A stretch of 64,000 nt of DNA from Aphrocallistes beatrix. Taxonomy: Eukaryota > Porifera > Hexactinellida > Sceptrulophora > Aphrocallistidae. The translations under genes and the position numbers were made by a program. The DNA lies in NCBI GenBank assembly GCA_963281255.1, contig OY725488.1, forward strand, positions 8,467,524-8,531,523, in the 5' to 3' direction. The notes below the pieces were generated by a model. The model saw nothing but the letters and a program-made list of their open reading frames with translations. It did no database searches and was not told the DNA's origin. This document shows, one piece after another, positions 52,601 to 61,926 of this stretch (position 1 is the first letter of the stretch; the number at the start of each line of letters is the position of its first letter).

Positions 52601-55008
52601 AGTTAGTGTGTGCATTGACGTAACAATACGTATGTGCTCAATGGACGCTTTCTTTGGTAAATGATTAAAACCAAAATTTTATAACGTCATGATTATAGTC
52701 GTTGTTTTGCATACAATAAATAATAAACAATTCGATAAATGTTCTGTCATGGAAGGTGAATTGATCTCATCGCCTGGGAATATTCGAAATCAGCTAAAAA
52801 GTTAGGTTTCAGTACGAATGGAAATAGAAAAGAGAGGAACTTACCAGTATTTTGTCTTGGGTTGCATGATAAGAAGTAGACGGGATGGAGCAGCCACCAA
52901 TGAATGCTCTCACTTAAACCTTTGCGAAACATTTCCTTGAAAGGAATGTTATCTTCCCACAGTAAGTTCTTGATTAACCTGCTCAGCACTCGGTCGTCCC
53001 CTGCCTTGGCTGCAACTGCCCACGGCAACGGCTGGCCAGCCTGAGAAGTAAGACTCCGTAGCTGTTCGCAGCGCATGTACCCACCGGATATGATCAGGTC
53101 CAGGACATGCGCGTCCCCTCGCTTCACTACGGTGAGGAGTGGAGTCAGTCCGTCCAAGTTCTCTTGAAACGGATCAGCCCCTACTTGCAGCAGGAGTTTG
53201 GCCAGCTCATCGTAGCCGTTCTCACAAGCTATCAGTAGAGGACTGTTACCATTACCATCAGACACTTCAATATTAACATGGTTGATCAGTAAAACGCGCA
53301 CTGTATTGCTCCAGCCATGTTGGCAGGCGTAGAGTAGTAGCGTATTTCCGTCTCGATCCGCCACGTCCAGATTCAGATCAAACTTGCCCGCTAGCTCGAG
53401 CAGCTTGTGGCAGGTGTGCCAATGTTGCAGGAATAGAGACACGAAGGAGTTCCCCTGAGGATTCTCATAGTTGATGTCTGCGTTATTTCTGACGAGCGTC
53501 TCTACCGTGAGTATCAGCTGCTCGATATCGCCCGATTTCTGACTGTGGGACCTCACACAACGCTGATGCTGTGTGGCTTTCAGTGCTTGTAGCATTGGCG
53601 TGTCATTCAAACAGTTTTTAGCGTTAACATCTGCTCCATTCATGATCAGCATTTCTACTATGTTATGGTACCATTCACCTGCTGCATAGAAAATGGTAGT
53701 ATCCTGGTGGCAATCTTGTAGGTGAATGTCTGCATTGTTTTTCAGAAGTAATTCTATGATCTTGATGTTCCCCAGGGCGCAGGCCACCATGAGCGGAGTG
53801 CTGAGGCGTTTGTCGAACTGATTGAAAAATGAATGGTTCGACATGAGACGAGTGCGCGGCATGCTGATTTGTCGATGCAGGCGTTTGTGCTTGAATAATG
53901 TGGCGAGACTTTCCCAGTTGACATAAACCTGGGAGTTGATGTCGGAACCTCCTCTGATCAGAATTTCTGCGAGTTTGACATTCCCCAGAGCAGCAGCTAA
54001 GTGCAGCACTGTCCCGTAGATGGACTGCTTAGATTCAAAGCTTGCAGATGCTTGCAGGAGTTGCGTCAGGAGTTGAGGAGGCGAGCTAGACAAGACAGCG
54101 CAGTAGAGAGGAGTGGGGATGTGATGCAGTTTACTGAGTGCATTTACGTCTGCGCCGCTATCTATCAACAGCTGAGCACAATCCAGGGATGAAGAGACGC
54201 AAGCAACATGCAGCGGAGTGTGTCTGTTCAAATCTCGGTCTCCAGGCCTGCCCAACTCCAGCTCCAGGATGAGCTTGAGTATGTGGTGCTGCTGGGTGAT
54301 GCAGCAGATGTGTGTGTAGGGGAGCTCGTTAGGTAAGGGGTAGGTACGCGACACAACGATACTGAGAAGTGGGACTAAGTACTGGCGGAAGAGGCAGTCG
54401 GACTCGAAGGGCTGCGAGATGTCTAGCTGTGGCAGGCGTATAAATAGGGGTGCAAGATGGGATGAACCTGGAAGGCAGGCGAAGAAGAATACCTCCCGAA
54501 GTAACTGCTTGTAGTGATTTTCATCGTTGTAGATTCGAAAACGAGCAAGTAGCATCAAAACCAATTGCCAATTTTGCTGTTTGAGTGCAACGGGGAGAGG
54601 AACCGTTAAGTCAATGTTATTCCCCTCAACGGTTACAAGATTGTCTTCGTTTGTGGTCGGCTTGGAAAATTCATGGGAATACTGGTCATCCGTTCCACTG
54701 CTTTTGAGAGAGATGAAACTGCTTCTTTTACTAGAAACAGGGACTTCTAGTTGGTTGAACTTGTTGGCTCCATCGTATGGTTTAAAAGCGGGGATAGAAT
54801 CCGGGTCTAAGTAGGTCATTTCCCAATCAAGGACATTGTTCAAACTATCATTGATCTCGACGTACCCTTCAAAGGAGGTGTCGATTTCTAGGATGTGATG
54901 AATCTTCCTGCATTGGTACTGGGGTTGGTTTCCAGATTCGACGTCAGTGTCCAGCAAGGACAGCTCATAATACTCTCCAAAGGATTGAATTTTACATAAA
55001 AAATTCAT
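46666..55008 (-). CDS. Ankyrin-repeat TRP-like cation channel (TRPA-like)
   Basis: Minus-strand exons 55008..52845, 48238..47003 and 46940..46666 join in frame (phases 1 and 1) to 1,224 residues. The N-terminus carries about ten ankyrin repeats (residues ~260-640; e.g. RHTPLHVACVSSSLDCAQLL, LSTPLMVACALGNIKIIELL). The second exon has six hydrophobic segments, an extracellular Asn/Asp-rich loop and a pore-like region before S6 (FVFLFITVIVYLNIFIAQL). The last exon is a heptad-type coiled coil (LEKFAGVENKLDQLMNKL), as in TRPA/TRPC assembly. The acceptor at 48239/48240 is chosen because it alone fits the phase. The first intron is 4.6 kb, mostly the Ty3 element at 48346-52625, inserted opposite to the gene. 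TRPA-like is the closest named group; ligand or stimulus is unknown. Confidence 0.82.
48346..48499 (+). repeat. 5' LTR of the Ty3 element
   Basis: 154 bases starting TGTAGCGATCACTCG and ending GACGTAACA; identical to the 3' LTR by direct comparison. TG...CA termini are typical of LTR elements. Confidence 0.95.
48530..50128 (+). pseudogene. Ty3 gag-protease and start of RT, open frame 1
   Basis: A 532-codon frame starting MAAPMNITIPPLKADER contains a gag-like N-terminal region, two CCHC zinc knuckles (YTCGKRGHGYRSCP; CWKCHGKGHDATDC) near residues 240-275, and an aspartic protease active site (YALLDTGAKVNVMD) near 320. It runs into the beginning of reverse transcriptase and ends at a stop at 50126-50128, after the correct RT frame has shifted by one base at about 50097. 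Labelled pseudogene because the pol frame is broken. Confidence 0.85.
50095..50495 (+). pseudogene. Ty3 reverse transcriptase core (second frame)
   Basis: In the next frame, the RT palm is intact from about 50105 to 50490: NVVLVMKKDGRQRFAIDYRR, FSVIDISAAYWGVPV, TPRGLFEMKVMPFGLVNA and the catalytic YIDD. A stop (TAA at 50493-50495) ends this frame immediately after the YIDD motif, and the following conserved sequence continues one base out of phase at about 50485. Confidence 0.85.
50503..52461 (+). pseudogene. Ty3 RT thumb, RNase H and integrase (third frame)
   Basis: This 652-codon frame carries the RT thumb (VEFLGHEIS), RNase H (FVIEADASSRTVGAVLSQ, ENYCAGQLEAWALVAACRKW) and integrase (zinc-binding SCMVCQRAKP; core VAMDVATLP, LLTDQAHNIDG, YHPQADGLVERCIG). 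The stretch between RNase H and the integrase zinc domain is unusually short (EEYTYGNLKRSYFWLGM), lacking the ~100-residue connection normally present, which suggests an internal in-frame deletion. The C-terminus continues to 52461. Confidence 0.85.
52472..52625 (+). repeat. 3' LTR of the Ty3 element
   Basis: 154 bases, identical to the 5' LTR and followed by the ATAC target duplication. Confidence 0.95.
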
Positions 55009-55633
55009 CGTCTCGATTAGTGAATTACTCAGGTGAATATGAGTAAGGTTTGCAAAGGATAATGCATATTCTCCTTTTATACATTCGATGCTGTGTAAGT
55101 AAGATGCTTAGTACTATTTAAGGTGAAAGCAAATGTTTGCCGAAATCTATAATAAAATTGTTTGGATGAGTAGAGCATTATGTTGTGAATGCGCAGAATT
55201 GTTCAGAATATCATCGAGGTCGACAGCTTAGTCTAGTAAGTGACAAATTGGCCTAGTCTTAACAGGTAAATAATAAACTGCAAGTTCACTGTCATATTAA
55301 AAGCCGAGACCAGTGGAATCCTGGATAATTCTCTACCACTAGACACGTGCAACTTCCAGTTGTTACCTGATACACAAGTGCTACGTCTTGCTACTGAGAA
55401 AACCAAGTTTACACAACGACTTCTTTGAGCAATAGACAACAGTTTTTTCAAAATACGTTCCACGTCAGTCTATCATTCATCTAATAATCACAAGCGGCCT
55501 ACGTACAGAGATAACGAGTGCGTTTCAAGGAACTTAACACAAAAAATGCATCTTATATACTACGTACTAATATGTTCAATTGTTCCCACACTGAAATTGA
55601 ATTGTAAAATAATTTAATATTATATTGTCCTAA

Positions 55634-55684
55634 AAGCCCACCATACACGATGCAACTTTGTTGCATTCGTATATGGTGGGCTTA
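55634..55684. repeat. Near-perfect hairpin
   Basis: AAGCCCACCATACACGATGC and GCATTCGTATATGGTGGGCT form ~22-bp arms with two mismatches or small bulges around a CAACTTTGTT centre. It may be a very short foldback element. Confidence 0.75.
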
Positions 55685-55758
55685 AGTATAGGAAGATAAT
55701 TGAATGTTTCTTTGTCTACAATTTATCTATATCTTGTTGCTCATGGAAAAATTTATGC

Positions 55759-56038
55759 CAGTGGCGGCGCTACGGGGGGGGGCTCAGGTTTTCCCCTAAA
55801 GTGTCAATATTATTGTCATAGTAAGAAACGCAACGACGTAGGACTCAGCAATGTCAAAATAAATGGATGGTTATATAGTACAATCGATCAATACAGAGCA
55901 CAACCCGTATACAATAGTTGCCTTATTTAGACTAGTTCAAGTCGGCGGTTTCCTCCCATTAAAGGGATAAAGGCCCCCCAGAATATTGACGAACCCCCCG
56001 CCAGCCCCCCCACTCGCGGCGCGCTAGCGCCGCCACTG
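55759..56038. mobile_element. hAT-type MITE with 8-bp target duplication
   Basis: The 280-bp element has ends CAGTGGCGGCGCTA and TAGCGCCGCCACTG (perfect 14-bp inverted repeats). Both flanks are ATTTATGC (55751-55758 and 56039-56046), an exact 8-bp duplication, which is diagnostic of hAT transposition. Subterminal poly-G and poly-C tracts lie just inside. The CAGTGGCGG... ends resemble hAT-Tip100 type ends; no transposase is encoded. Confidence 0.9.
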
Positions 56039-56692
56039 ATTTATGCAACATTCTATTCTTTTTTACAATTTAGAAAAAAAGAGCACTTAACACACAGTGG
56101 GCAAATTAGGGGAAATAGGATCTTTTTTTGAATCTTGAAATCAATGTTTGATGTCAAATTTAGATTCTACACTGTCTGAAACCTAAGAATTCCAAATTGC
56201 AAAAAGAACAACCATGCATACTCGAGTATTGTTGTGGTTAGCCTGAGTGATCAAGCAATTTTTAATTCTTTCATTTTTACACCAAATTTTACTTATCACT
56301 TAGTTTCTAGAATATAGGAGCCAGCATAATATAATTTACAAGTTATCTTAATAACATGCATTAGATGATATATTCATGATACAATAGCGTTAAATCCAGT
56401 AATTTTTAAAAAATTAACATACAAAATGGTAATAAATTCGTTTTGCGAATCATGTCTATATAGTGTAGGAACTTTAGAGGCGTGATAAAAGCCGTTAACC
56501 AGAGTTACTTTATGCACTTCTGATTGATTTAAAAGCATAATACAACCGCACGGTACCGCACACAATCCGAAATGACATAAAAGTAGTCAATTGGGTCGAA
56601 AAAGTTCCACTTCAAGTCATGGTTGCCTAAGATTTGCACAAATGAAGCATAACAATTAACAATAACTAATAGTCAGGTCAATATGATGTATG

Positions 56693-57144
56693 ACCCCAAA
56701 ATAATTGCAAGAAATTGTTTTATTGCATTTTTCCGTAGTATCATGTCTTAAGAGTGACATACTAAAAGTTTACCGGAATCGGACTATCCGAAAGTGGATT
56801 GGTACGACTCTGTCGTTGACCCCGGACTATACAAATCGCCGGTTCTGAAAAGGGATATTTAAACTTTCAAATGATTGCAGATCATTTTCATTGTCATATT
56901 CGTGCTCAGCATCAAATTTCCGACAATTTGATATATATATTGACTATATTTTGGGCAAATATTTTCTGGTCCTCCCTAGCAACGGCCTGGAATGTGAAAA
57001 TTCCGATCTCCAAATTTGGTAGAAACCATATCGAGTGACCCCTTGTTTTTCTCGGCTATGCTTGCTGAGTACGAATTTCTTTATATAAATAGTCTAAATG
57101 TTAGTTTTAAAATATTATTACTTACGGCTGGTGGCATAAGTGTA
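56693..57144. repeat. Left arm of a 452-bp inverted repeat
   Basis: Reverse complement of 58089-58540 with only scattered mismatches (roughly 95-97% by eye). The outer end reads ACCCCAAAATAATTGC; the inner end CGGCTGGTGGCATAA. The near identity suggests recent origin or gene conversion. Confidence 0.9.
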
Positions 57145-57232
57145 TTTTTAATGGGAAAAACTCATAAATTTGACTCTTTTAACACCTATGAAATTTTAAA
57201 ATGGAAAATTAGATGGGATAGATTGATAAATA

Positions 57233-57439
57233 CACTCGACTCCGCTTAATAGGACCACATCTGTGAGAGGACATTTGGTCCGATTAAACAGAGAATCCTA
57301 TTCAAAATATATAGATATACGTGTCTATATTTTCCATCAGCTTCTATGTATGTGTGATAAATAATCCAGTCCTGACAAAAGTGGTCTGATTAAGCTGTCG
57401 GCCCGATTAACCTGTAGTCCTCTTAAGCGGAGTTGACTG
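57233..57439. mobile_element. Mariner/pogo-type MITE nested in the large element
   Basis: The ends CACTCGACTCCGCTTAATAG and CTCTTAAGCGGAGTTGACTG are ~20-bp inverted repeats flanked by TA (57231-57232 and 57440-57441). The 207-bp element has no coding capacity. Its end sequence (ACTCCGCTTAA) recurs in the small element near 61801. Confidence 0.75.
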
Positions 57440-57940
57440 TAGATTGATAGATATGCTCGTATTTCAGTTTTATCTTCCGTTTCATCATCCGATGCAATTA
57501 TTTCGCTCACATTGTCGCAGTTGTTTTCTTGGCATGTCCGCATGCTTGAGAGCAGTTTAGTCCTTGTTTCCTGCAGCTACATCTGAGACTACTACAGCCA
57601 GTAGAACAGTTACAATAAATCATTTTCAGTAGTGCTTCGGATGCAGGGTTAGTGTCCATCATGACTGGGATTAGGCTGTTATCTTGACAGTCCCATCCCA
57701 ATTCGTGACCTCCATATCATCAGTCATGCCCTTCCACAACATCACCTGGAAGGAGCTCCTCAGAGAGTGAAATTTCGTGGCGGGGGCTGTAGGTAGCAGT
57801 CTTTCAGGTATCACGAAATTAACAACAGTACAAAGATATACTTCTACTCGGATAAAGGGAAACCAGCCATATTGTATGACATAAAGGTTATAAAGCAGGC
57901 GTTTGAGAAGAACATCTATGACAGCCTGCCTTTTCAACAT
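57337..57940 (-). pseudogene. Degraded CXC (tesmin/TSO1-like) Cys-rich protein fragment
   Basis: On the minus strand, three frames in succession carry adjacent parts of one protein: KFHSLRSSFQVMLWKG (57671-57940 frame), then PASEALLKMIYCNCSTGCSSLRCSCRKQGLNCSQACG (57507-57701 frame), then CQENNCDNVSEIIASDDETED (57337-57543 frame). The Cys spacing (CNCxxGCxxxxCSCRKxGLxCSxAC) is the CXC/TSO1-type pattern seen at the C-terminus of many multi-copy, presumably transposon-borne proteins in invertebrate genomes. Two frameshifts make it non-functional. It lies in the core between the inverted arms. Confidence 0.65.
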
Positions 57941-58088
57941 GCATTCGCTAGGTGTGAGAAGTCTGCTCTACACTGGTTGATGAAAGAGGATTTCGTCTTA
58001 CAAAGCTGTGCTAGTGTTTTCTGCAGCAATCCAAGACCCAGTTGAGATGGAAATAAAATTTTAAATTTTATTTGTTTTTCATTAATAA

Positions 58089-58540
58089 TACATTTATGCC
58101 ACCAGCCGTAAGTAATAATATTTTAAAACTAACATTTAGACTATTTATATTAAGAAATTCGTACTCAGTAAGCATAGCCGAGAAAAACAAGGGGTCACTC
58201 GATATGATTTCTACCAAATTTGGAGATCGGAATTTTCACATTCCAGGCCGTTGCTAGGGAGGACCAGAAAATATTTGCCCAAAATATAGTCAATATATAT
58301 ATCAAATTGTCGGAAATTTGATGCTGAGCACGAATATGATAATAAAAATGATCTCCAATCATTTGAAAGTTTAATTATCCGTTTTCAAAACCGGCGATTT
58401 GTATAGTCCGGGGTCAACGACGGAGTCGTACCAATCCACTTTCGGATAGTCCGATTTCGGTAAACTTTTAGCATGTCACTCTTAAGACATGATACTACGG
58501 AAAAATGCAATAAAACAATTTCTTGCAATTATTTTGGGGT
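58089..58540. repeat. Right arm of the 452-bp inverted repeat
   Basis: Reverse complement of 56693-57144 (see that entry). Beyond it, to 59070, the sequence is AT-rich with a short decayed open frame starting at 58669 (MNNIDAWNLLIEQKQ) that stops after 23 codons. Confidence 0.9.
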
Positions 58541-59342
58541 TAGGACAATTTGCTTCCTATTTTGACCCGACTATAATGAAATTGAACGCCAATGATGTTA
58601 TTTGTGAAATAGTTAAAAAGGGCATGATAAAGAAATAAAATATCATCTCACATCTAAATTATATACAATGAACAATATTGATGCTTGGAACTTGCTAATT
58701 GAACAAAAACAAAATGTTCGGGAAGCTACAAAATAATTTTTGAAGAAAAATAGCATCTCTGAGAATGAATTTAAATCAGTCAGATCAAAATTTACAAACA
58801 TAAAGAAAAAAGATAGTGCTAGTATGTGAAAAAAAAGTCTAGTTTAATGGAATCATATCCCATTTTTTGAGGGATACCATTTTCATTATGATTAATCATT
58901 TATCAAAAAAATGCTATGTCATCACTGACAAAAATAGAGACCATACAAAAAATTAGTTGGCCCTTTGGACTTCTCATAACCAATAACCTATATGCTCATA
59001 ATACATATTATGGCTCTATCTCGAACACAAATGCCTATTTCCTCTAAATCGCCACTTTTTGCCCACTGTGTAACAAGTGTGATTCTGACGAATAATTGCA
59101 AAACTCGCTACTGATAAGAGATACGACGTATAATGAAATTTCATATCGACATTAGTATCAATTTCATAATAATACGATGCTGCAAATTACTGGACCAATT
59201 CTTATAATAGTAATAAGGTACGAACAAAGTAATGTACATTAAAAAACAAATCCTGCAGCTATTCGTTAGCCGGTTAGCTTATATTATTTAAGATTACAAG
59301 AAGTGAATTTGGGAAAGTAAGCAGTTAGGGAATGTAAGCGAG

Positions 59343-59699
59343 CTAAGGTTGACTTGTTTTCGTGTCTCCTTTATTCATGACCTTACTGACAGGGGCCACT
59401 GTCTCCCTCTTCAACAAGTGTAGCAAGGCTTGAGAACTTTCTAGAATCTTATTGTACGCATTCTCTGTCTCAGCAATCATCCGGTCGTATTCATTTCTTG
59501 CTGCGATTTTCTTAGCTAGGCTCTCGTTGACTTTAGCCAGTCGCTCTGTCAAGATCTTGATGTCTGCCTGGATTTTAGATTTCTCTTCTTCCTCAATTAG
59601 GATCTGCCTCTGCCCTTCATCTCGCTTGGCACAGAGATCTTCTACACACTTTACGAGCTCATTATTGTAGCCCTGAAGCTGAGCACCCATCTGGCTCAT
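59343..59699 (-). CDS. SSNA1: SSNA1 (NA14) coiled-coil microtubule protein
   Basis: This intronless 118-residue protein is almost entirely coiled coil. [47 protein letters not shown] and [23 protein letters not shown] match human SSNA1 (119 residues) along the whole length. SSNA1 forms fibres that bind and branch microtubules at centrosomes, basal bodies and cell-division bridges. Nothing is missing. Confidence 0.96.
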   Translation of the reverse strand: MSQMGAQLQGYNNELVKCVEDLCAKRDEGQRQILIEEEEKSKIQADIKILTERLAKVNESLAKKIAARNEYDRMIAETENAYNKILESSQALLHLLKRETVAPVSKVMNKGDTKTSQP

Positions 59700-60413
59700 G
59701 GTGATGCTAAACTTTCAAACTAAAATTATGCGAACCATTTGTATTTACAATTTTGGTGGTGGACTATCACGATTTTGCTTGAAAATCCCGAATCCCGACG
59801 CAACTTCAGTCGGGATTGGAAAATCCCGATTTTACAAAGGTATAGTTGAATAATGCGATAGTCTGTATATATTGGATGATGTATGTACTTAGAGCAAACT
59901 TGTCAATTACTAGTGAATTCAATGAATTCAATGATTAAAGTATATTTCTGATATCCGCACCTATAATATGCTTCCTAGTTCCTATTCAATTAGAATTGCA
60001 ATGATCGTTTGCAATGGAAAACAAGCGTAAAATGACGATCAATTTACCAAAGCTTTTTGACAGAAATATTTATCTGGGAGTGATGGAAATGGTGTTTCAG
60101 GACCACCGAGCACAAAAATTTCCGTGGGAGCATCCCCCGGACTCCTAGTATTCTGGGCTTTGCCCTCGGTTGTCCACTACGCGATCAAAAATCCCGACAA
60201 GGTACTTTCCAAAGGTTGGGCGCTCTGTGTATGAGTAATCTCGAAAGATCCATTTTGAAATGTTCACTTCTATACGTATGTCAAAGGTTATTAATAAATA
60301 TTCGCGTTGATTGTTTTTTAGTAATACAACATAATATACTACCTACCTACCGACAAATATAATAACAAGTAGCCTATTTTGATAATACGTACGTATATGA
60401 TCGAATATAGTAA
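59700..60413. other. Intergenic, short inverted CCCGA motifs only
   Basis: In the 714 bases between SSNA1 and the reductase-like gene (both minus strand), the only structure is a cluster of AATCCCGA/TCGGGATT motifs at 59785-59835 that can pair, with a further AAAAATCCCGAC at 60186. They may be the ends of a decayed MITE. The SSNA1 promoter must lie next to 59700. Confidence 0.5.
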
Positions 60414-61259
60414 TTACCAAATAAATGGAATCAGTTTCTTCACGCTGCGCTGGTAGTCTCTATATTTAGAATTAGAGGAATACTTCATCGCCTGTTTACT
60501 GGCCATGTCTGATGTTATAAAAAACATACTTGTACCCAGCACCAATGGAACCGCCCCAACCAATAACCAGCGAGGAATGCTAGGGAAGAGAGAGTATCCA
60601 GAAATAAGCACTCCTAGATGGATCAGAATCTCTCCCAGGTAATTGGGATGTCTACACAGACTGTAGAGGCCATCTGTGCAGAAGGAAAGAGCCCCGTTTT
60701 CATTTTTGTGTCTCTTCTTCTGATAATCCGCTACTGCTTGCAGCACCGCCCCCACAGCGATGAGAGACAGGCCTATGAGACCTGACGGAGACAGTCCATC
60801 AGCTCTTAGCGTGTACAGGTAAGGAATGGTGTTCCAATAGCTCATCATACCGGATGTAAACAACCAGTTTCCAAGTTTAACTAAGAATGAGCCATCTCGG
60901 AGGTATGAGTAGAATTCACTCGGTTCAATAATGAATTGATTCATGCACTCGATGAATCGATTATCTCTATTCCGTTGCCATATGTAGATGGCTTGCACCA
61001 GTCCGTGAGCTGAGACTACTCCATTGTAGAGTAGGACTGGAGCAGGGAGAGTGACACCTCTCCTCCAAACGGACAATGCATTGAAAATAGGCAGAGCGCA
61101 GATTGAGAGGCAGGTACCGTATTCGTACGCATGGAATGCATTAATGAGACCGCCACTACAGAGCACGAATGGAATACTGCTACTCAGTAGGAAATCTTTG
61201 GTGAGGCTAGGGTCTAATCTTGACAGTAAGGATACCACTTGGCTCAATTCTACATTCAT
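60414..61259 (-). CDS. DUF1295/steroid 5-alpha-reductase-like membrane protein
   Basis: A 281-residue single-exon protein has about seven hydrophobic segments. The C-terminal part contains GLYSLCRHPNYLGEILIHLGVLISG, the hallmark of the DUF1295 / steroid 5-alpha-reductase / isoprenylcysteine methyltransferase fold, followed by a basic C-terminus (YSSNSKYRDYQRSVKKLIPFIW). Related enzymes reduce lipid double bonds with NADPH or methylate prenyl-cysteines; which applies is not clear, and no animal gene name can be given. Start: the ATG at 61259 (MNVELSQVV). Confidence 0.82.
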   Translation of the reverse strand: MNVELSQVVSLLSRLDPSLTKDFLLSSSIPFVLCSGGLINAFHAYEYGTCLSICALPIFNALSVWRRGVTLPAPVLLYNGVVSAHGLVQAIYIWQRNRDNRFIECMNQFIIEPSEFYSYLRDGSFLVKLGNWLFTSGMMSYWNTIPYLYTLRADGLSPSGLIGLSLIAVGAVLQAVADYQKKRHKNENGALSFCTDGLYSLCRHPNYLGEILIHLGVLISGYSLFPSIPRWLLVGAVPLVLGTSMFFITSDMASKQAMKYSSNSKYRDYQRSVKKLIPFIW

Positions 61260-61926
61260 TTGGACAGCTGGAGGTTGTACCTAGTATAGCTAGAAGTCAT
61301 TTTTAAAAGTAATCAATTATCAAAGTGCAACAGCTTGACTTAACATTTCACTGACTTCTGACCGACAAACATGTGCATATCTACTTCAAGTTGCTACTAC
61401 TATTTTATTCCATCTTACTCGGAGTGACTCATGCATATTTGTTTATATCAGTAGCCATCAGACTTTTAAAAATAATGGCTGGCGGTTACCCTAAACCGAC
61501 TTTATCTACTCCAGTCCGTCACAGCTACAGCTGCTATCATAGCAAACAATCTGGCACTAATATAGGCTCTACAATCACATACTGTATATCACAATTGACG
61601 TTTCTGGTTCAACTCGTACTACATCTATTAAAACTTTCGTGTCAATCTATGGATGGTATAGGATGTAGGTAAATTGGAGTTGATATAGCTCATGTTATAA
61701 CATCGAGTTTTGCAGCTTACAGTCCCTTTATACTTTTGGCAGAACTGGAATAGTTCCCACAAATAGAAGTTAATACTAAAATACATCGGTTAATTGGGAA
61801 CTCCGCTTAATCAGGTCAAAATATCGAGACCCGATGTAACCCGATTAATAAGCGGAGTTAACCAAAATGATTTTTTGTACTTTTTGCGCTCTCATAATAA
61901 TTTTGCGTACAATTTTTTCGGTTCAT
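61260..61926. other. Intergenic, with a small pogo-like element
   Basis: The 667-base gap contains the short element near 61793-61863. An open frame on the plus strand (61373-61672) encodes two hydrophobic stretches, but it has no homology signal I recognise and I do not call it a gene. Confidence 0.5.
61793..61863. mobile_element. Small pogo/mariner-like inverted-repeat element
   Basis: GGGAACTCCGCTTAATCAGG and CCGATTAATAAGCGGAGTTAA pair as inverted ends around about 25 bases. The motif ACTCCGCTTAAT is shared with the MITE at 57233, so both belong to one family, but no TA flank is clear. Confidence 0.55.

Larger units (their letters stand above)
48342..52629 (+). mobile_element. Ty3/gypsy LTR retrotransposon with target duplications (defective)
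   Basis: Identical 154-bp LTRs lie at 48346-48499 and 52472-52625 (TGTAGCGATC...ACGTAACA), each bounded by ATAC, a 4-bp target-site duplication (48342-48345 and 52626-52629). A polypurine tract (GGGGGGAGTGA, 52461-52471) precedes the 3' LTR. I see no classical tRNA primer-binding site just after the 5' LTR. The interior encodes gag with two zinc knuckles, protease, reverse transcriptase, RNase H and integrase on the plus strand, interrupted by two frame breaks and an internal deletion. Order protease-RT-RNase H-integrase is the Ty3/gypsy arrangement. It sits in the first intron of the channel gene, antisense to it. LTR identity implies very recent insertion. Confidence 0.95.
55009..56092. other. 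5' flank of the channel gene, with hairpin and hAT MITE
   Basis: The first ~600 bases upstream of the channel start codon are AT-rich without recognisable motifs and should hold its promoter. Then follow a hairpin (55634-55684) and the hAT MITE (55759-56038). Open frames at 55233-55463 and 55700-55930 have no family resemblance. Confidence 0.5.
56093..59070. mobile_element. 3-kb DNA element with 5-bp target duplication and internal 452-bp inverted arms
   Basis: The ends CACAGTGGGCAAA (56093) and TTTGCCCACTGTG (to 59070) are inverted repeats flanked by TAACA on both sides (56088-56092 and 59071-59075); a second inverted match (GGAAATAGG / CCTATTTCC) lies just inside. The interior contains two long inverted arms (56693-57144 and 58089-58540) around a 944-base core with degraded coding remnants and a nested mariner-type MITE. 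The superfamily is not identified. Possibly the arms are a separate foldback element inserted in it. Confidence 0.65.

Noticed and set aside
57016..57249. 77-codon open frame in the left inverted arm
   Set aside because: It lies in repeat sequence, and the other arm has the mirror frame (58072-58257) with no protein similarity.
61373..61672. Small plus-strand membrane protein gene
   Set aside because: 99 codons with hydrophobic stretches but AT-driven composition, no homology I recognise and no splice or promoter context.
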